NCBI RefSeq assembly: GCF_000513935.1
Contig: NZ_AZUY01000052.1
Span: forward strand, 1 to 44,605
DNA from: Mesorhizobium sp. WSM3626
Lineage (GTDB): Bacteria > Pseudomonadota > Alphaproteobacteria > Rhizobiales > Rhizobiaceae
Direction of reading: 5' to 3'
DNA length: 44,605 nt
Both the position numbers and the translations under genes were made by a program. Under the pieces are notes generated by a model, which made no database searches, had not been told where the DNA came from, and saw nothing but the letters and a program-made list of their open reading frames with translations. This document shows, one piece after another, positions 34,777 to 44,465 of this stretch (the first letter of the stretch is position 1; the number at the start of each line of letters is the position of its first letter).

Positions 34777-35355
34777 ATGTCCGCATTGAATGAACTGAAG
34801 AAGCGGTTGCGGCCTGGGCAGGTCTATCGGCGCAAGGACCTGGCGAAATGGTCCACTGCTGTCGACCGTCATCTACGTCAGCTTGTCGAGGAAGGTCGGC
34901 TCGATAGGGTGTCGGGTGGACTGTACATGGCTCCGCGCAATACGCGTTTCGGCAAGGCTCCGGCTGTGGCGGAAAAGCTGGTCGAGACGTTCCTCAACGA
35001 CGATCGCTTTCTGATGGTCTCCCCCAGCGCCTATAACAGCTTGGGGGTGGGCACGACCCAGCTCTACAACGAGCCGGTGGTCTACAACCTCAAGCGTCAC
35101 GGACGCTTTCGGCTCGACGGCCGTTTCTACGACTTCCGCAAGAAGCCCTCGGTGCCCGCGAAACTGACCCAGGAAGTGTTGCTGGTCGACCTTCTCCAGA
35201 ACCTTGATCGTCTTGCCGAGAGCAAGGCCGAGGTGTTGCCTCGCGCCCTCAAGCGCGCCCGCGACATGAATCCCGCGCATCTGGCCAAGGCAGCGCGGGA
35301 CTTCGGTTCGGTTCGCGCCGAGCGGCTGGTGAGCCAAGCGCTGGAAGCGACCTGA
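34777..35355 (+). CDS. AbiEi-family antitoxin (type IV toxin-antitoxin)
   Basis: The protein is about 192 residues. The start at 34777 has AAAGGA 7 nt upstream; ATG codons at 34708 and 34753 are also in frame. An N-terminal winged-helix part (QVYRRKDLAKWSTAVDRHLR, LVEEGRLDRVSGGLY) precedes the AbiEi C-terminal region (LMVSPSAYNSLGVGTTQLYN, RFYDFRKKPSVP). AbiEi antitoxins repress the operon and counter the AbiEii nucleotidyltransferase without binding it stably. The toxin gene starts 5 nt after its stop codon. Confidence 0.87.
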   Translation: MSALNELKKRLRPGQVYRRKDLAKWSTAVDRHLRQLVEEGRLDRVSGGLYMAPRNTRFGKAPAVAEKLVETFLNDDRFLMVSPSAYNSLGVGTTQLYNEPVVYNLKRHGRFRLDGRFYDFRKKPSVPAKLTQEVLLVDLLQNLDRLAESKAEVLPRALKRARDMNPAHLAKAARDFGSVRAERLVSQALEAT

Positions 35356-35360
35356 TTCCC

Positions 35361-36305
35361 GTGCCGCTTCTACACGACCTCGCCGACTTCAGCGATCTGA
35401 TCACGGTCGTCGCCGCGGACATGAAGATTGATTCCGGCTTGGTTGAGAAGGACTACTGGATCATGCATGCCCTCTGGGGCCTGCAACAGCTCGGTTTCCG
35501 GTTCGAGCTCAAGGGCGGCACCTCGCTGTCGAAGGGATATCAGCTGATCCACCGCTTCTCTGAAGACATCGACATTCTAATTCATCCGCAGGACACTCTG
35601 CCGACCGGCAGAAATCATGACAAGCCGGTCCACATCGAACAGCGCCGGGAATTCTTCAACGGTCTGGTTCCTCGACTGGACATACCCGGTTTTTTGCGCG
35701 CCGAGCGTGATCAGGCCTTTGACGATCCCACGGGTCGGATGCGGGGTGCTGGAATTCGTCTGATCTATCGGGAGCTCAATCCCTTGCCCGCGGGGCTCAA
35801 GGCTGGCGTGCTGTTGGAAGCGGGCTTCGATCGGGTAGCGCCCAATCAGGCCCGCCTCATCTCTTCCTGGGCCTACGATCGTGCGGTCGCATCCGACGTG
35901 CCGGACCTGATCGACAACCGTGCCATCGATGTTCTCTGCTATGAGCCCGGCTACACTTTCGTCGAAAAGTTACAGACCCTTTCCACCAAGTTTCGCCAGC
36001 AGCAGGCTTCCGGAGAGATGCCTGTCAACTTCATGCGTCACTACTATGACGTCTCCTGCCTTCTGGAGGACGATGGCGTCCAGGCCTTTATCGGTAGCCC
36101 GGCATACCGCGCACACAAAGCCGATCGGTTCCGCGGCGGGGACGAGCCGGACCTGCGGCGGAACGAGGCGTTTCGCCTCAGCGAGCCCACGACCCGGCAA
36201 ATCTACGCCGACGCCTATGAGCGAACCCGCGCCCTCTACTACAGGGATCGGCCTTCGCTCGATGCAATCCTCACTCAGTTGGACGCGCATCTCGATAGAT
36301 TGTGA
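35361..36305 (+). CDS. AbiEii/AbiGii-family nucleotidyltransferase toxin
   Basis: The 314-residue protein uses GTG 35361, 5 nt after the antitoxin stop. The nucleotidyltransferase signature is intact: FELKGGTSLSKGY followed by FSEDIDILIHP (Asp69-x-Asp71). Other family landmarks are GLVEKDYWIMHAL near the N-terminus and FVEKLQTLSTKFR plus MRHYYDVSCLL in the second half. Such toxins transfer nucleotides to tRNA or other targets, which halts growth and aborts phage infection. It is full length and distinct in sequence from the split AbiEii at 25385/28768, so the window carries two AbiEii lineages, one of them dead. Confidence 0.9.
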   Translation: MPLLHDLADFSDLITVVAADMKIDSGLVEKDYWIMHALWGLQQLGFRFELKGGTSLSKGYQLIHRFSEDIDILIHPQDTLPTGRNHDKPVHIEQRREFFNGLVPRLDIPGFLRAERDQAFDDPTGRMRGAGIRLIYRELNPLPAGLKAGVLLEAGFDRVAPNQARLISSWAYDRAVASDVPDLIDNRAIDVLCYEPGYTFVEKLQTLSTKFRQQQASGEMPVNFMRHYYDVSCLLEDDGVQAFIGSPAYRAHKADRFRGGDEPDLRRNEAFRLSEPTTRQIYADAYERTRALYYRDRPSLDAILTQLDAHLDRL

Positions 36306-36512
36306 TCCCACGAGGGTTGCTGCACATGACTAAAGTGCATTCAGAACTGTGAGGCGCGGCGGACTCCGGGTCACCGAACGAGTCGTCCCCCTTCTCTGGC
36401 AGGTTTGACCGATCCGGGGCAAGTTGTCGGCTTCGCGATCGCGGCTCACCACCGCGGCAGCATTTTGCGGTCCAAGCGCATTCGGCGGGAAGGATTCTAA
36501 GTACCATGCGCA

Positions 36513-37520
36513 GTGTTCCGAGAATCCGCCGCACTATCGCGCATTGGTAATCAAGGCCAAAGCAAAGGGCACGTGACACCGCTGGCTCCATCGATGGCAT
36601 CGGCCTTCAGGCTGCTTCGTATGAGGCCGGCACAACTATGGACTCTCCGCCCGGATCGACGCATTCTTCCCCCAGGGGAATGGGCTTTGGACAAATCTCG
36701 GCATTACAATCGGCTTGACCAGTTCCGAAAGCGCACCGCCGCCAAGCGGAGACGCGCCCGGCGTTGGGCACTCGTTCCACAGCGGCTGATCTTTGTCAGT
36801 GTGGCTGCCGCTGGTGTGTTAGCCTTCCTGTCGGCCATACAGCAAAGCGACCGCCAGCCCGAGACCAGTCTGTCGAATCTAACCCGCCCGAGCCCTCCAT
36901 CGATCACCGGGATCGCCTCCATCGTAGATGGCGACACGATTGAGATCCACGGTCAGCGCATTCGCCTCAACGGGATCGATGCGCCTGAGAGTAAGCAGTA
37001 TTGCAACGACGCTAAGGGGCTCGACTATCCCTGCGGGCGCCGTTCGGCCGAGGCGTTAGACGCGTTCCTGGCAACATCTAGACCAGTTAGCTGCCGGTTC
37101 GTCTCCTGGGATCGCTACGACCGCTTCGTCGGCGAATGCCTGCGCTCAGATGGTGCTAACCTATCCGCCTGGATGGTCGAGCACGGCCAGGCCCTGGATT
37201 GGCCCCGCTACAGCCACGGCGCATACGCTCAGCAACAATCGAAGGCGGAAGCTATGAAGATCGGCATATGGGCCGGCAAGTTTCAAGCGCCTTGGGAGTG
37301 GCGAGCGGAGCATGCAGATGGCCCGGCGCCGTCGAGCCCGACAACACAAGGATTCGTCAGCCGCAGGCTGCTCGCGCAGACCGGCTACTCGTGTCAGCCG
37401 CGGCGGACATGTTCTCAAATCAGCTCATGTGATGAAGCCAATTGGTACCTCGCAAACTGCTCATGGGGAGGCAAGTTGGACCGAGACAAGGACGGTATCC
37501 CCTGCGAAACGGTTTGCTAA
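36513..37520 (+). CDS. Membrane-anchored thermonuclease (SNase) with excalibur domain
   Basis: The frame is 335 codons. The start is uncertain: GTG 36513 is the earliest, and ATGs at 36594 and 36621 are alternatives, with no clear ribosome binding site. A Lys/Arg-rich segment (FRKRTAAKRRRARRW) precedes one membrane helix (LIFVSVAAAGVLAFLSAI, about residues 90-110). The SNase domain follows: ASIVDGDTIEIHGQRIRLNG, IDAPESKQYC and WDRYDRFVGEC. The C-terminus ends with an excalibur calcium-binding motif (DRDKDGIPCE) and several cysteines. The nuclease domain would face the periplasm. Confidence 0.85.
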   Translation: MFRESAALSRIGNQGQSKGHVTPLAPSMASAFRLLRMRPAQLWTLRPDRRILPPGEWALDKSRHYNRLDQFRKRTAAKRRRARRWALVPQRLIFVSVAAAGVLAFLSAIQQSDRQPETSLSNLTRPSPPSITGIASIVDGDTIEIHGQRIRLNGIDAPESKQYCNDAKGLDYPCGRRSAEALDAFLATSRPVSCRFVSWDRYDRFVGECLRSDGANLSAWMVEHGQALDWPRYSHGAYAQQQSKAEAMKIGIWAGKFQAPWEWRAEHADGPAPSSPTTQGFVSRRLLAQTGYSCQPRRTCSQISSCDEANWYLANCSWGGKLDRDKDGIPCETVC

Positions 37521-37618
37521 GCTCGGTCGCCGCCTGGGGCCGGGATACCGCGCTCTTGAACTGACGGGAGGGGCGTCGTGCACCGCCGGCCGCGGAGGCA
37601 AAATCAACCCATCAGCGA

Positions 37619-38665
37619 TCACGGCGCTGGGCGAGGTGTCGTGGCGACGCTCGGCGGCAGGGTGGGGTAAGTTACCTGCGGCTGCTCGCCGGTTAGTGTT
37701 CGCAAGAACGCCACGATACTGGAGACTTCCTCAGGGGCCAATCGGGTGCCAAGCTGGGCAGTGCCCATCGCCGCCACCACTTCGTCCAGGTCCCACGCAC
37801 GGCCGCTGTGGAAGTACGGGGCAGTAAGTTCGACGTTTCTTAAGCTAGGGACCTTGAAGACATATTGGTCCTGCAACTCTCCTGTCACCCGTTTGCGACC
37901 TTCATCGTCGGGCGGCAGGAAGTCCCCGCCCGGCTTCTCGACCACGCCAAAAGGAGCGTACATGCCGCCCCCGACATTGACGCCGCTGTGGCACGAAGCG
38001 CACCCCTTGCCGATAAAAAGCCCGAGGCCTTTCTTCTCCTCCACGGTGAGCGCTTTTTCGTCACCCTCGAGATATCGATCGAACGGCGCATTGGGTGTGG
38101 TCAGCGTCGCCTCGAACACGGCAATCGCCTTACCGATGTTGTTGTAGCTGAGAGGATCGATTTCCTCTGGGAAGGCTTTGCGGAATGCATCCACATAGCC
38201 CGGAATGCCCTTGAGCTGGTCGACAGCGCGCGCAGGGGTGCTTCCCATCTCGATCGGGTTGGCGATGGGTCCACCGGCCTGCTCCGTCAGGTCGGCTGCC
38301 CTACCGTCCCAAAACTGAGCGATGTTGAACACCGAATTGAGCACAGTTGGTGCGTTGCGGCCGCCGTGCTGCCAATTGTGGCCAATTGACGTGGGGCGGC
38401 CATCTGCCCCGCCGAACCCAATTTGATGGCAGGTGTTGCAGCTGATGTTGTGCGACTCCGAGAGCCGCGGCTCAAAAAACAGCATCTTGCCCAGTTCGAC
38501 CTTCTCTGCAGTCGCCGGATTGCTGTTCAGGACCGGCGGGTCCTTGGCAATGGGGCTGAACAGCGATTTCGCGTCATCAAGCAGATTGTCCTGCCCCATC
38601 GCCATTGAGGTGAGCAGACAAAATCCGAGTGCAGCATACCGAAAGTTCCACCCAATCCCCAACAA
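37619..38665 (-). CDS. Di-haem cytochrome c peroxidase (CcpA/MauG family)
   Basis: The protein is about 348 residues from TTG 38665, which follows AAAAGGAG closely. ATG 38716 is an alternative without a site, and the frame remains open to 38926. A signal peptide (FRYAALGFCLLTSMAMGQD) exports it to the periplasm. Two haem-binding motifs are present, CNTCH and CASCH, with the first in SESHNISCNTCHQIGFGG. The VPSLRNVELTAPYFHSG block is diagnostic of bacterial di-haem peroxidases. It would reduce hydrogen peroxide using c-type cytochrome electrons. It appears monocistronic. Confidence 0.9.
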   Translation of the reverse strand: MLGIGWNFRYAALGFCLLTSMAMGQDNLLDDAKSLFSPIAKDPPVLNSNPATAEKVELGKMLFFEPRLSESHNISCNTCHQIGFGGADGRPTSIGHNWQHGGRNAPTVLNSVFNIAQFWDGRAADLTEQAGGPIANPIEMGSTPARAVDQLKGIPGYVDAFRKAFPEEIDPLSYNNIGKAIAVFEATLTTPNAPFDRYLEGDEKALTVEEKKGLGLFIGKGCASCHSGVNVGGGMYAPFGVVEKPGGDFLPPDDEGRKRVTGELQDQYVFKVPSLRNVELTAPYFHSGRAWDLDEVVAAMGTAQLGTRLAPEEVSSIVAFLRTLTGEQPQVTYPTLPPSVATTPRPAP

Positions 38666-39051
38666 GCCTCTCCTTTTCCTAACCCGAGACTGTGCGCGAA
38701 ATGAGCGGCTTCCCATTAAAAGGGGTAAGGCGCGTCCTGGGCAGCATCTGCAGTGTCGCGAGGGAGGAGAGCAAAAATCGAGCCAAAGGCGTGGGAAGAA
38801 CTCGGAAACGTATTTTCCAAAAGCCTTTGTCTCTAGCCGGATGCAAATCGACCGTGACAGCGTCGTGGGCCTGACAAACCCGACACTGGCCGTTGCCCCA
38901 TGGTTACACCAGTCCACACAGCTCAATGTCCGCGACGTGCCACGACGGAAATGCGCGCAAGCATCAGTTGACGCTCTGATCGGGTGCGCCGCGGAAGAGC
39001 TTCTCAGCCACCTTAGCCGGTTAGGCCGGCAACATAAGGAAGGGCGCCGCC

Positions 39052-39762
39052 TTAGCTGCGCGTCCTGAGCTCCTCAACGTCCACGGCGCTCTCGAAAACA
39101 TACCCAGCGCCGCGCTCGGTACGGATGTACTGCAGGGCCGAGGGGTGTGCCAGCTTACGGCGAAGGCGCAGGATCAGCACGTCGATGCTGCGGTCATAGA
39201 CCTCTTGATCATAGACCCTTGTCGCCCGCAGAAGCTGCTCGCGCGAAAGCACCCGGCCTGGGTTCTTGAGGAAGGCCAAGAGCAGGTTGAACTCACCCGT
39301 GGTGAGCTTGACTTCAAGATCCGTCCCTCGGCGCAAGCGGCGTCGTTTGGTGCTGACTTGCCAATCATCGAAATTAAAGATCGCATTTCGCTCACGCCCC
39401 GGGCGCTGGCGCACGGCGGCGCGCACGCGGGCCAGGAACTCCGGATGGCCGAAGGGCTTAGTGATGTAATCGCGGGCGCCGGTTTCGAGACCGACCACCT
39501 TGTCGGACTCGGCTAGGTGGTCGGCGCTGATGATGATGATCGGAAGGTCCCTGCTGGCGCCAAAATCCCGAACGAATTGCAAGCCATCCTCTCGGTCGAG
39601 GCTCAGATCGACAATTGCCAGATCAATCGCTTCAGAAACCATTTTGCCGGCGGCCTGTTGGCCGTTTTCGACCGCACGGACCCTAAACTCCTGCTTGGAC
39701 AAGAGGTCCACGAGCAGTTCTCTCGTTGAAGCGTCCTGACTCAAAACGAGAATCTTCTTCAT
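39052..39762 (-). CDS. OmpR/PhoB-type response regulator
   Basis: The protein is about 236 residues from ATG 39762, chosen because AGGGG precedes it and it begins the receiver domain directly (MKKILVLSQDASTRELLVDL). The phosphoacceptor Asp lies in AIVDLSLDREDG, the switch Ser in IIIISADH and the Lys in YITKPFGHPE. The winged-helix effector part ends with the typical YDRSIDVLILRLRRKL and RTERGAGYVFES. No histidine kinase gene is adjacent, so it is an orphan here. Its target genes are unknown. Confidence 0.93.
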   Translation of the reverse strand: MKKILVLSQDASTRELLVDLLSKQEFRVRAVENGQQAAGKMVSEAIDLAIVDLSLDREDGLQFVRDFGASRDLPIIIISADHLAESDKVVGLETGARDYITKPFGHPEFLARVRAAVRQRPGRERNAIFNFDDWQVSTKRRRLRRGTDLEVKLTTGEFNLLLAFLKNPGRVLSREQLLRATRVYDQEVYDRSIDVLILRLRRKLAHPSALQYIRTERGAGYVFESAVDVEELRTRS

Positions 39763-40335
39763 GCTTACCCCTGTTGATGCAGCTTGGCTTCCCCGATGAT
39801 CAGCCAAATTAGGCAGGGTCCGCAGGCGGGACAATCTTCGTTGGGCGCATGACATAATAGCGCAGATACATAGGTGCTAGACGGGACTGCCGCTGTGAAC
39901 CAGGACCGAGCTCGCCAAGCTTCGCATGTCCGGCCGTCTTCTCCGATTTGCTCAGAGTGTTGGTCCTACTCGTTTGGCTGCTCGCCCGTGCGACAGCCGG
40001 CCCTTAGCCCTGCGGATCCCCTCCCCTTGCGACCTTGAGGCTGGTCTCATGAGGCGTTCCGCGCCTGCAGCGCACGTGATCGGATTCAGCCTCATTTCAT
40101 CTGAAACCCCGAAAAAATTGACATTCCTACCGTGAAGATGGATTTGTTGCCCCATGGATTTGTATAAACGCACAACTCAGGAGATCATCATGGTTTGGAA
40201 TGCTTACACAGCACTGCCGCTTACCGCATTAACGTAGCCAGTAACTTGTAATGTACTTTGTCGTAGATCTATCAACTTGGCAGAAACTGGGGGCATGAGC
40301 TTCTATTTTTTCTGCAACAGCCGCAGGAGATGAAA
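39763..40335. other. Divergent intergenic region; possible 15-residue peptide
   Basis: The 570-bp gap holds the promoters of the response regulator and otsA. The only coding hint is a 16-codon frame at 40190-40237 (MVWNAYTALPLTALT) behind CAGGAGATC. Its role as a leader peptide is not supported by any terminator or attenuator structure. No other feature was found. Confidence 0.4.
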
Positions 40336-41730
40336 ATGAGCAGACTGATCGTTGTATCCAACAGGGTTCCGCTGCCCAAAAAAGACGGGGCACCGCCCAC
40401 GGGCGGGATGGCCATTGCGCTGAAGGCGGTCCTCAAGAAACAGGACGGCTTCTGGATGGGCTGGTCGGACAATGAGGTGGCGCCGGACGGCCCGGAGCCG
40501 ACACCGCGGGACGATGACGGCATCAACTACCAGCTTGTCTATCTCTCGAAGAACGATCTAGACGAATATTACCACGGCTTTGCGAACAGTGTTCTTTGGC
40601 CGATCTTCCACGGTCGTCCCGATCTCGCCGAATATTCCGAGGCACGAAGGGCCGGATACTATCGTGTCAACAAGAGATTTGCAGAGCTGCTGAAGCCGCT
40701 TTTGCGCGATGAGGACGTCGTTTGGGTGAACGATTACCACTTGATTCCGCTTGCGGAAGAGCTCCGTAAGCTCGGGTGCAGCAACAGGATCGGCTTTTTT
40801 CTGCACATTCCTTGGCCGCCGGCGGACATTTTCTCCACTGTCCCGAAGTACGATACGTTGCTGCGCGGGCTTTCCTGCTACGACCTCGTCGGCTTTCATA
40901 CCGATTACGATCTGAGCAACTTCTTGGAATGCCTGGCCCGCCAGAAGCAGGGCAAAATTGTCAAAGAGCGCTTCCACGAAGCCTATGGGAACAAGTTTCG
41001 CTGCGGCGTTTTTCCGATCAGCATCGACACGGCGAATTTCGAAAGCCTTGCCGAGAATGCGGCCCGCAATGAGCGTCTGCAGGAGACTTATGCGAGGATC
41101 GCCGGCTATGACATCGTGATCGGCGTCGACCGCCTCGATTATTCAAAGGGTATCGAGAAGCGCATCGTCGCCTTTCGCGATTTTCTGCGGCGCTACCAGC
41201 CACGTGTGAACAAGACGCTGCTGCTGCAGATCACCCCGAAGTCCCGGGAAATTATACCGGCATATAAGGCGGTCGAGAAGGATGTGGCCGAACTGGTGGG
41301 ATGCGTTAATGGAGAATTCGGAACCGTCGATTCAGTGCCAGTGCACTACATTAATGCCTCGATCGAGCAGTCGGACCTGGCCGGCCTCTATCGGAAGGCG
41401 CGCATCGGTCTGGTGACTCCGCTTCGCGACGGGATGAATCTGGTGGCGAAAGAGTATGTCGCTGCGCAGAACCCGCTTGACCCGGGCGTTCTCGTCCTCT
41501 CGCGATTTTCCGGCGCCGCCAGGAAACTGGACGCAGCGATGCTGGTCAATCCCTACGACACGGAGGAGATGGCGCGCACCATGGAAGAGGCCCTCGTTCT
41601 GCCGCGAAGGGACCGGATTGACCGCTGGACAGCGATCATGACGGTTCTTCGCGAGCACGATGTCTACAAGTGGTGCGGCGACTTTCTCTCGTCACTGAAT
41701 GAACACCGTGCCGGCCACAGCAACGAGTGA
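40336..41730 (+). CDS. otsA: Trehalose-6-phosphate synthase
   Basis: The protein has 464 residues from ATG 40336, 6 nt after AGGAG; an ATG two codons earlier overlaps that site. It begins with the GT20 signature MSRLIVVSNRVPLPKKDGA and retains the UDP-glucose/Glc-6-P-binding segments: VVWVNDYHLIPLAEELR, GFFLHIPWPP, GVDRLDYSKGIEKR and LRDGMNLVAKEYVA. It condenses UDP-glucose and glucose-6-phosphate into trehalose-6-phosphate for osmotic and desiccation stress. The phosphatase gene (otsB) is not adjacent, so it must lie elsewhere. Length is normal for the family. Confidence 0.95.
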   Translation: MSRLIVVSNRVPLPKKDGAPPTGGMAIALKAVLKKQDGFWMGWSDNEVAPDGPEPTPRDDDGINYQLVYLSKNDLDEYYHGFANSVLWPIFHGRPDLAEYSEARRAGYYRVNKRFAELLKPLLRDEDVVWVNDYHLIPLAEELRKLGCSNRIGFFLHIPWPPADIFSTVPKYDTLLRGLSCYDLVGFHTDYDLSNFLECLARQKQGKIVKERFHEAYGNKFRCGVFPISIDTANFESLAENAARNERLQETYARIAGYDIVIGVDRLDYSKGIEKRIVAFRDFLRRYQPRVNKTLLLQITPKSREIIPAYKAVEKDVAELVGCVNGEFGTVDSVPVHYINASIEQSDLAGLYRKARIGLVTPLRDGMNLVAKEYVAAQNPLDPGVLVLSRFSGAARKLDAAMLVNPYDTEEMARTMEEALVLPRRDRIDRWTAIMTVLREHDVYKWCGDFLSSLNEHRAGHSNE

Positions 41731-41966
41731 GGGTTCACCCGCTACTCAACGACGATCGCCTCCACAGTGCCGAGTGTTTTGCTGCCGTCACCGGCGCGAA
41801 GCCATAGGAGGCGCTCGTCGCCGCACCGACTGATCGGTTCGCTGATCAAGACCAATGACCTTGAACCACGTCAAACCAGCTGGGCGACATCGCAGTCGTC
41901 AACCGCAGGCTCGCGCCGCAACGCCCACTACCAAGAGCACACCGCTACAAAGACAAGGAGAGGGGC

Positions 41967-42971
41967 ATGGACCTCGTTTACAGTCGGGATCGTTCAAACA
42001 GGAGTGAGCGGGGGCCACACATTGTCAATGGCGGGCGGGCCGCACGGCAAGAACGGATGCTGGCGTCGATTGACCTGAAATTGCTGTTGGCTCTTGAAGC
42101 GCTGCTGGAGCATCTCAACGTTACGCATGCGGCTCGGCACACGGGCGTGAGCCAGCCCTCGATGAGCCGATCGCTGACTAGGCTGCGTGAAATTTTCAAC
42201 GACGATCTTCTGGTTCGTGGATCGAGCAGTCTGGTTCCCACGCCGCAGGCGGAGCGCCTGGCCAAGATCCTCCCGACAGTCTTGGATGCCGTCCGCGCGA
42301 TGATAGGCCGCAGTTGTGCCCAAGGGGAATGGCGATCGAAAGCCACAATGGTGATGCCCGATCACCAAGCGCTGATCTTGCTGCCGCCTCTCCTACCACT
42401 TCTGCGCGAGAACGCGCCCAATCTCGATATCGTCACCGACCCGCTTCTAGCCAGCGCGCTCCGGCGGCTCGAGCAAGGCGAAATCCATCTGGCCATCGGG
42501 CAGATCGATGCTGCACCACTGGGGTACTTGCGCCGGACACTCTATGCCGACCACTTTGTCTGCCTGCTACGCCATGATCACCCAGCCCTGGCGCGGGAAT
42601 GGACGATCGATACCTTCGCGACCTTGCACCACGCTGCCCTCGCCTCGGACTCCAAGGACGGGTTCGGCCGGGTGCATGATGAATTGGTCAAATTGGATCT
42701 CCTGGATCGTGATCCTGTGCTGGTTTCCAACATATTGACGGCAGCCGCCTCAGTCGCGACGAGCGATCTGGTGCTGATTGTCCCACGGCGCGTCGCGACA
42801 CGGATCGCCGCCTTGCTGCACCTGGCGATTGTCGATCCGCCCGTGGAACTGACCCCCTACGAGGTCGCCCTCATTTGGCACGAACGCTGCCATCGCGACC
42901 CGGAGCAACGCTGGTTGCGCCATGAGATCACGGCAGCAGCCTTGCAAACAGAGCCGGGGCAAACACAATAA
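41967..42971 (+). CDS. LysR-family regulator (NodD-like)
   Basis: The 334-residue protein starts at ATG 41967 behind AGGAGAGG. The HTH occupies about residues 35-95 (LLLALEALLEHLNVTHAARH, GVSQPSMSRSLTRLREIFND), with the NodD-type continuation LLVRGSSSLVPTPQAERLAK. The C-terminal part is a substrate-binding fold (LAIGQIDAAPLGYLRRTLYA). An N-terminal extension of about 30 residues precedes the usual start; an internal ATG is possible there. The sequence is in the NodD/LinR-like group, but no nod box or adjacent target supports a nodulation role. Its regulon is unknown. Confidence 0.88.
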   Translation: MDLVYSRDRSNRSERGPHIVNGGRAARQERMLASIDLKLLLALEALLEHLNVTHAARHTGVSQPSMSRSLTRLREIFNDDLLVRGSSSLVPTPQAERLAKILPTVLDAVRAMIGRSCAQGEWRSKATMVMPDHQALILLPPLLPLLRENAPNLDIVTDPLLASALRRLEQGEIHLAIGQIDAAPLGYLRRTLYADHFVCLLRHDHPALAREWTIDTFATLHHAALASDSKDGFGRVHDELVKLDLLDRDPVLVSNILTAAASVATSDLVLIVPRRVATRIAALLHLAIVDPPVELTPYEVALIWHERCHRDPEQRWLRHEITAAALQTEPGQTQ

Positions 42972-43110
42972 CGGATGCTTCCTCTCAAAGCTCTCCCTGT
43001 TGACCGCCATTCTATGCAGCCAAGAGGCACACAAAGGTCAGCTGATAGTGCTCGCACTCAGACGCCTCGCCACTTCCCAAGCAACCGTAGCTCTCACATA
43101 GGAGAATAAG

Positions 43111-43986
43111 ATGTCCAACGTATTTTCGCTTGATGTTAAGGAACGCGAACAAGAATATTCTGACAACATTTATAAATCCGCTCGCGAGTTCTTCCATGCA
43201 AGGCCCTTGGTTCGTTCGCTGGCAAACGCCGCACCTGCGAGAGACGACATGATCGCCAACGACCAAGGGACGGTACAGTTCCACCTCATCGGCCAGAACA
43301 CCCGTGACCGTATGTATAGCGGAATCTTGAATGAGAATCAGGACAATCTCCTGGCGATTGGCGGGCTCATTTACGACTACATGCATTCCAATTACCCTAA
43401 CATTGACACAAAGAAATTGGACATCAGAATCTGGGCAGACGTTCTCAGCAAGATTCCGAATCTTTCGATCGGAGCGCAAAACCAGAAGAGTTATTCAAAA
43501 GCTGTTTTCGGGACTTCTGTCTCAGCCACGTTCCTTTCCTTGGTTGCCCAGGCGATCATCACCGACGGGGCATCGCTGCTGACGGATTTCGAGTCCTTCC
43601 TGACCGCGATGGGTGACATCACTTTCAGCACCAGCGCCAAAGCGCAGCAATACAGGGCGCTGACATGCACCTACCAGAGTTACCTTCTCGACAATGGGGC
43701 AGGTGGTTATTACGATTACGGAGCGATCGTTCTGCGCCAGATCGAGTTCAAAGAGAATTTCCTTGAGCTGAAATCCTGCTGCTCGTCGACGCAACAAATC
43801 GATGTGGACCTGGACTACACCGAGGTCATCAGCGTCGTACAGGCACGCCGGATCCGGAAGGGCGGGCCCGACTATGAAAACTTCCAACAGCTCGTGAACG
43901 CGAACTCGACTGACCAGTTCAAGAAGGCGAAGAACTTCTTCAACGGCGGTTCGACGCCGCAGCATGACATTAAGCCGCAGGTCTGA
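43111..43986 (+). CDS. Unrecognised 291-residue protein
   Basis: The ATG at 43111 has AGGAGAA in front. The protein is soluble, with no signal peptide or membrane helix, and starts MSNVFSLDVKEREQEYSDNI. A central hydrophobic stretch (AVFGTSVSATFLSLVAQAII, about residues 130-150) may be a buried helix. A pair of cysteines (SCCSS) lies near residue 230 and the C-terminus is polar. Base composition is less GC-rich than in the flanking genes, which could indicate transfer. I do not recognise the family. It stands alone between the LysR gene and groES. Confidence 0.8.
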   Translation: MSNVFSLDVKEREQEYSDNIYKSAREFFHARPLVRSLANAAPARDDMIANDQGTVQFHLIGQNTRDRMYSGILNENQDNLLAIGGLIYDYMHSNYPNIDTKKLDIRIWADVLSKIPNLSIGAQNQKSYSKAVFGTSVSATFLSLVAQAIITDGASLLTDFESFLTAMGDITFSTSAKAQQYRALTCTYQSYLLDNGAGGYYDYGAIVLRQIEFKENFLELKSCCSSTQQIDVDLDYTEVISVVQARRIRKGGPDYENFQQLVNANSTDQFKKAKNFFNGGSTPQHDIKPQV

Positions 43987-44387
43987 TCCTCAGTTCGTCG
44001 GTGGCTGGACCAGCGCACCATACCAGCAGCGTGGATTTTAGATGACCTCGCCAGCAGTTCGAAGCAAATCCATCCTGACGATTGGCGGCAAACATCGCCG
44101 ATCGTCCCCAGTTGAATACGAGAACCGCATCAGGCCGAAAAACCGACAAAGCGAACCGTGCAAGGCACTGTATCAGCAGGCGTTTATCGATCGCATTGTG
44201 AACGGCCTTGATGCCCAGCCCACTGCCGGCCGCCGACGGTTGGGGAGAGATATCCATGCAAGAAACGAGCCCATACTCCTGCTCGTTCTGAAGATTGATA
44301 GAGGCCCTCAGCTCACGTTACTGCGGCTCGGTTTCGCCGTCCTTCGCGCCTTGACTTGCAACCGCCAACGGCCTACTTACCCCCTTG
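43987..44387. other. Intergenic, no supported gene before groES
   Basis: An open frame of 121 codons (44042-44407) runs through this gap and into the CIRCE operator. It lacks a ribosome binding site and protein-like composition, so it is not called. The right end holds the groES promoter. Confidence 0.5.
44351..44379 (+). promoter_or_regulatory. groES promoter (sigma-70 type)
   Basis: A TTGACT -35 box (44351-44356) is separated by 17 bp from a TACTTA -10 box (44374-44379). The predicted transcript starts about 44386, at the edge of the CIRCE element. Confidence 0.65.
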
Positions 44388-44414
44388 TTAGCACTCGACC
44401 TCGGTGAGTGCTAA
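44388..44414 (+). promoter_or_regulatory. CIRCE operator (HrcA site)
   Basis: TTAGCACTC, 9 bp, then GAGTGCTAA: both half-sites match the CIRCE consensus exactly. HrcA bound here represses groES-groEL until heat shock. Confidence 0.95.
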
Positions 44415-44465
44415 TCGCGCTCCGGCAACGGGGAACCGTTCAACATCCGCACCAGGGAATCCAAA

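Noticed and set aside
41967..42971. NodD identity for the LysR regulator
   Set aside because: Only general similarity to the NodD-like group is visible. No nod box or nod gene is present, so no gene symbol was given.
44042..44407. 121-codon frame before groES
   Set aside because: It has no ribosome binding site, and it runs through the groES promoter and the CIRCE operator.
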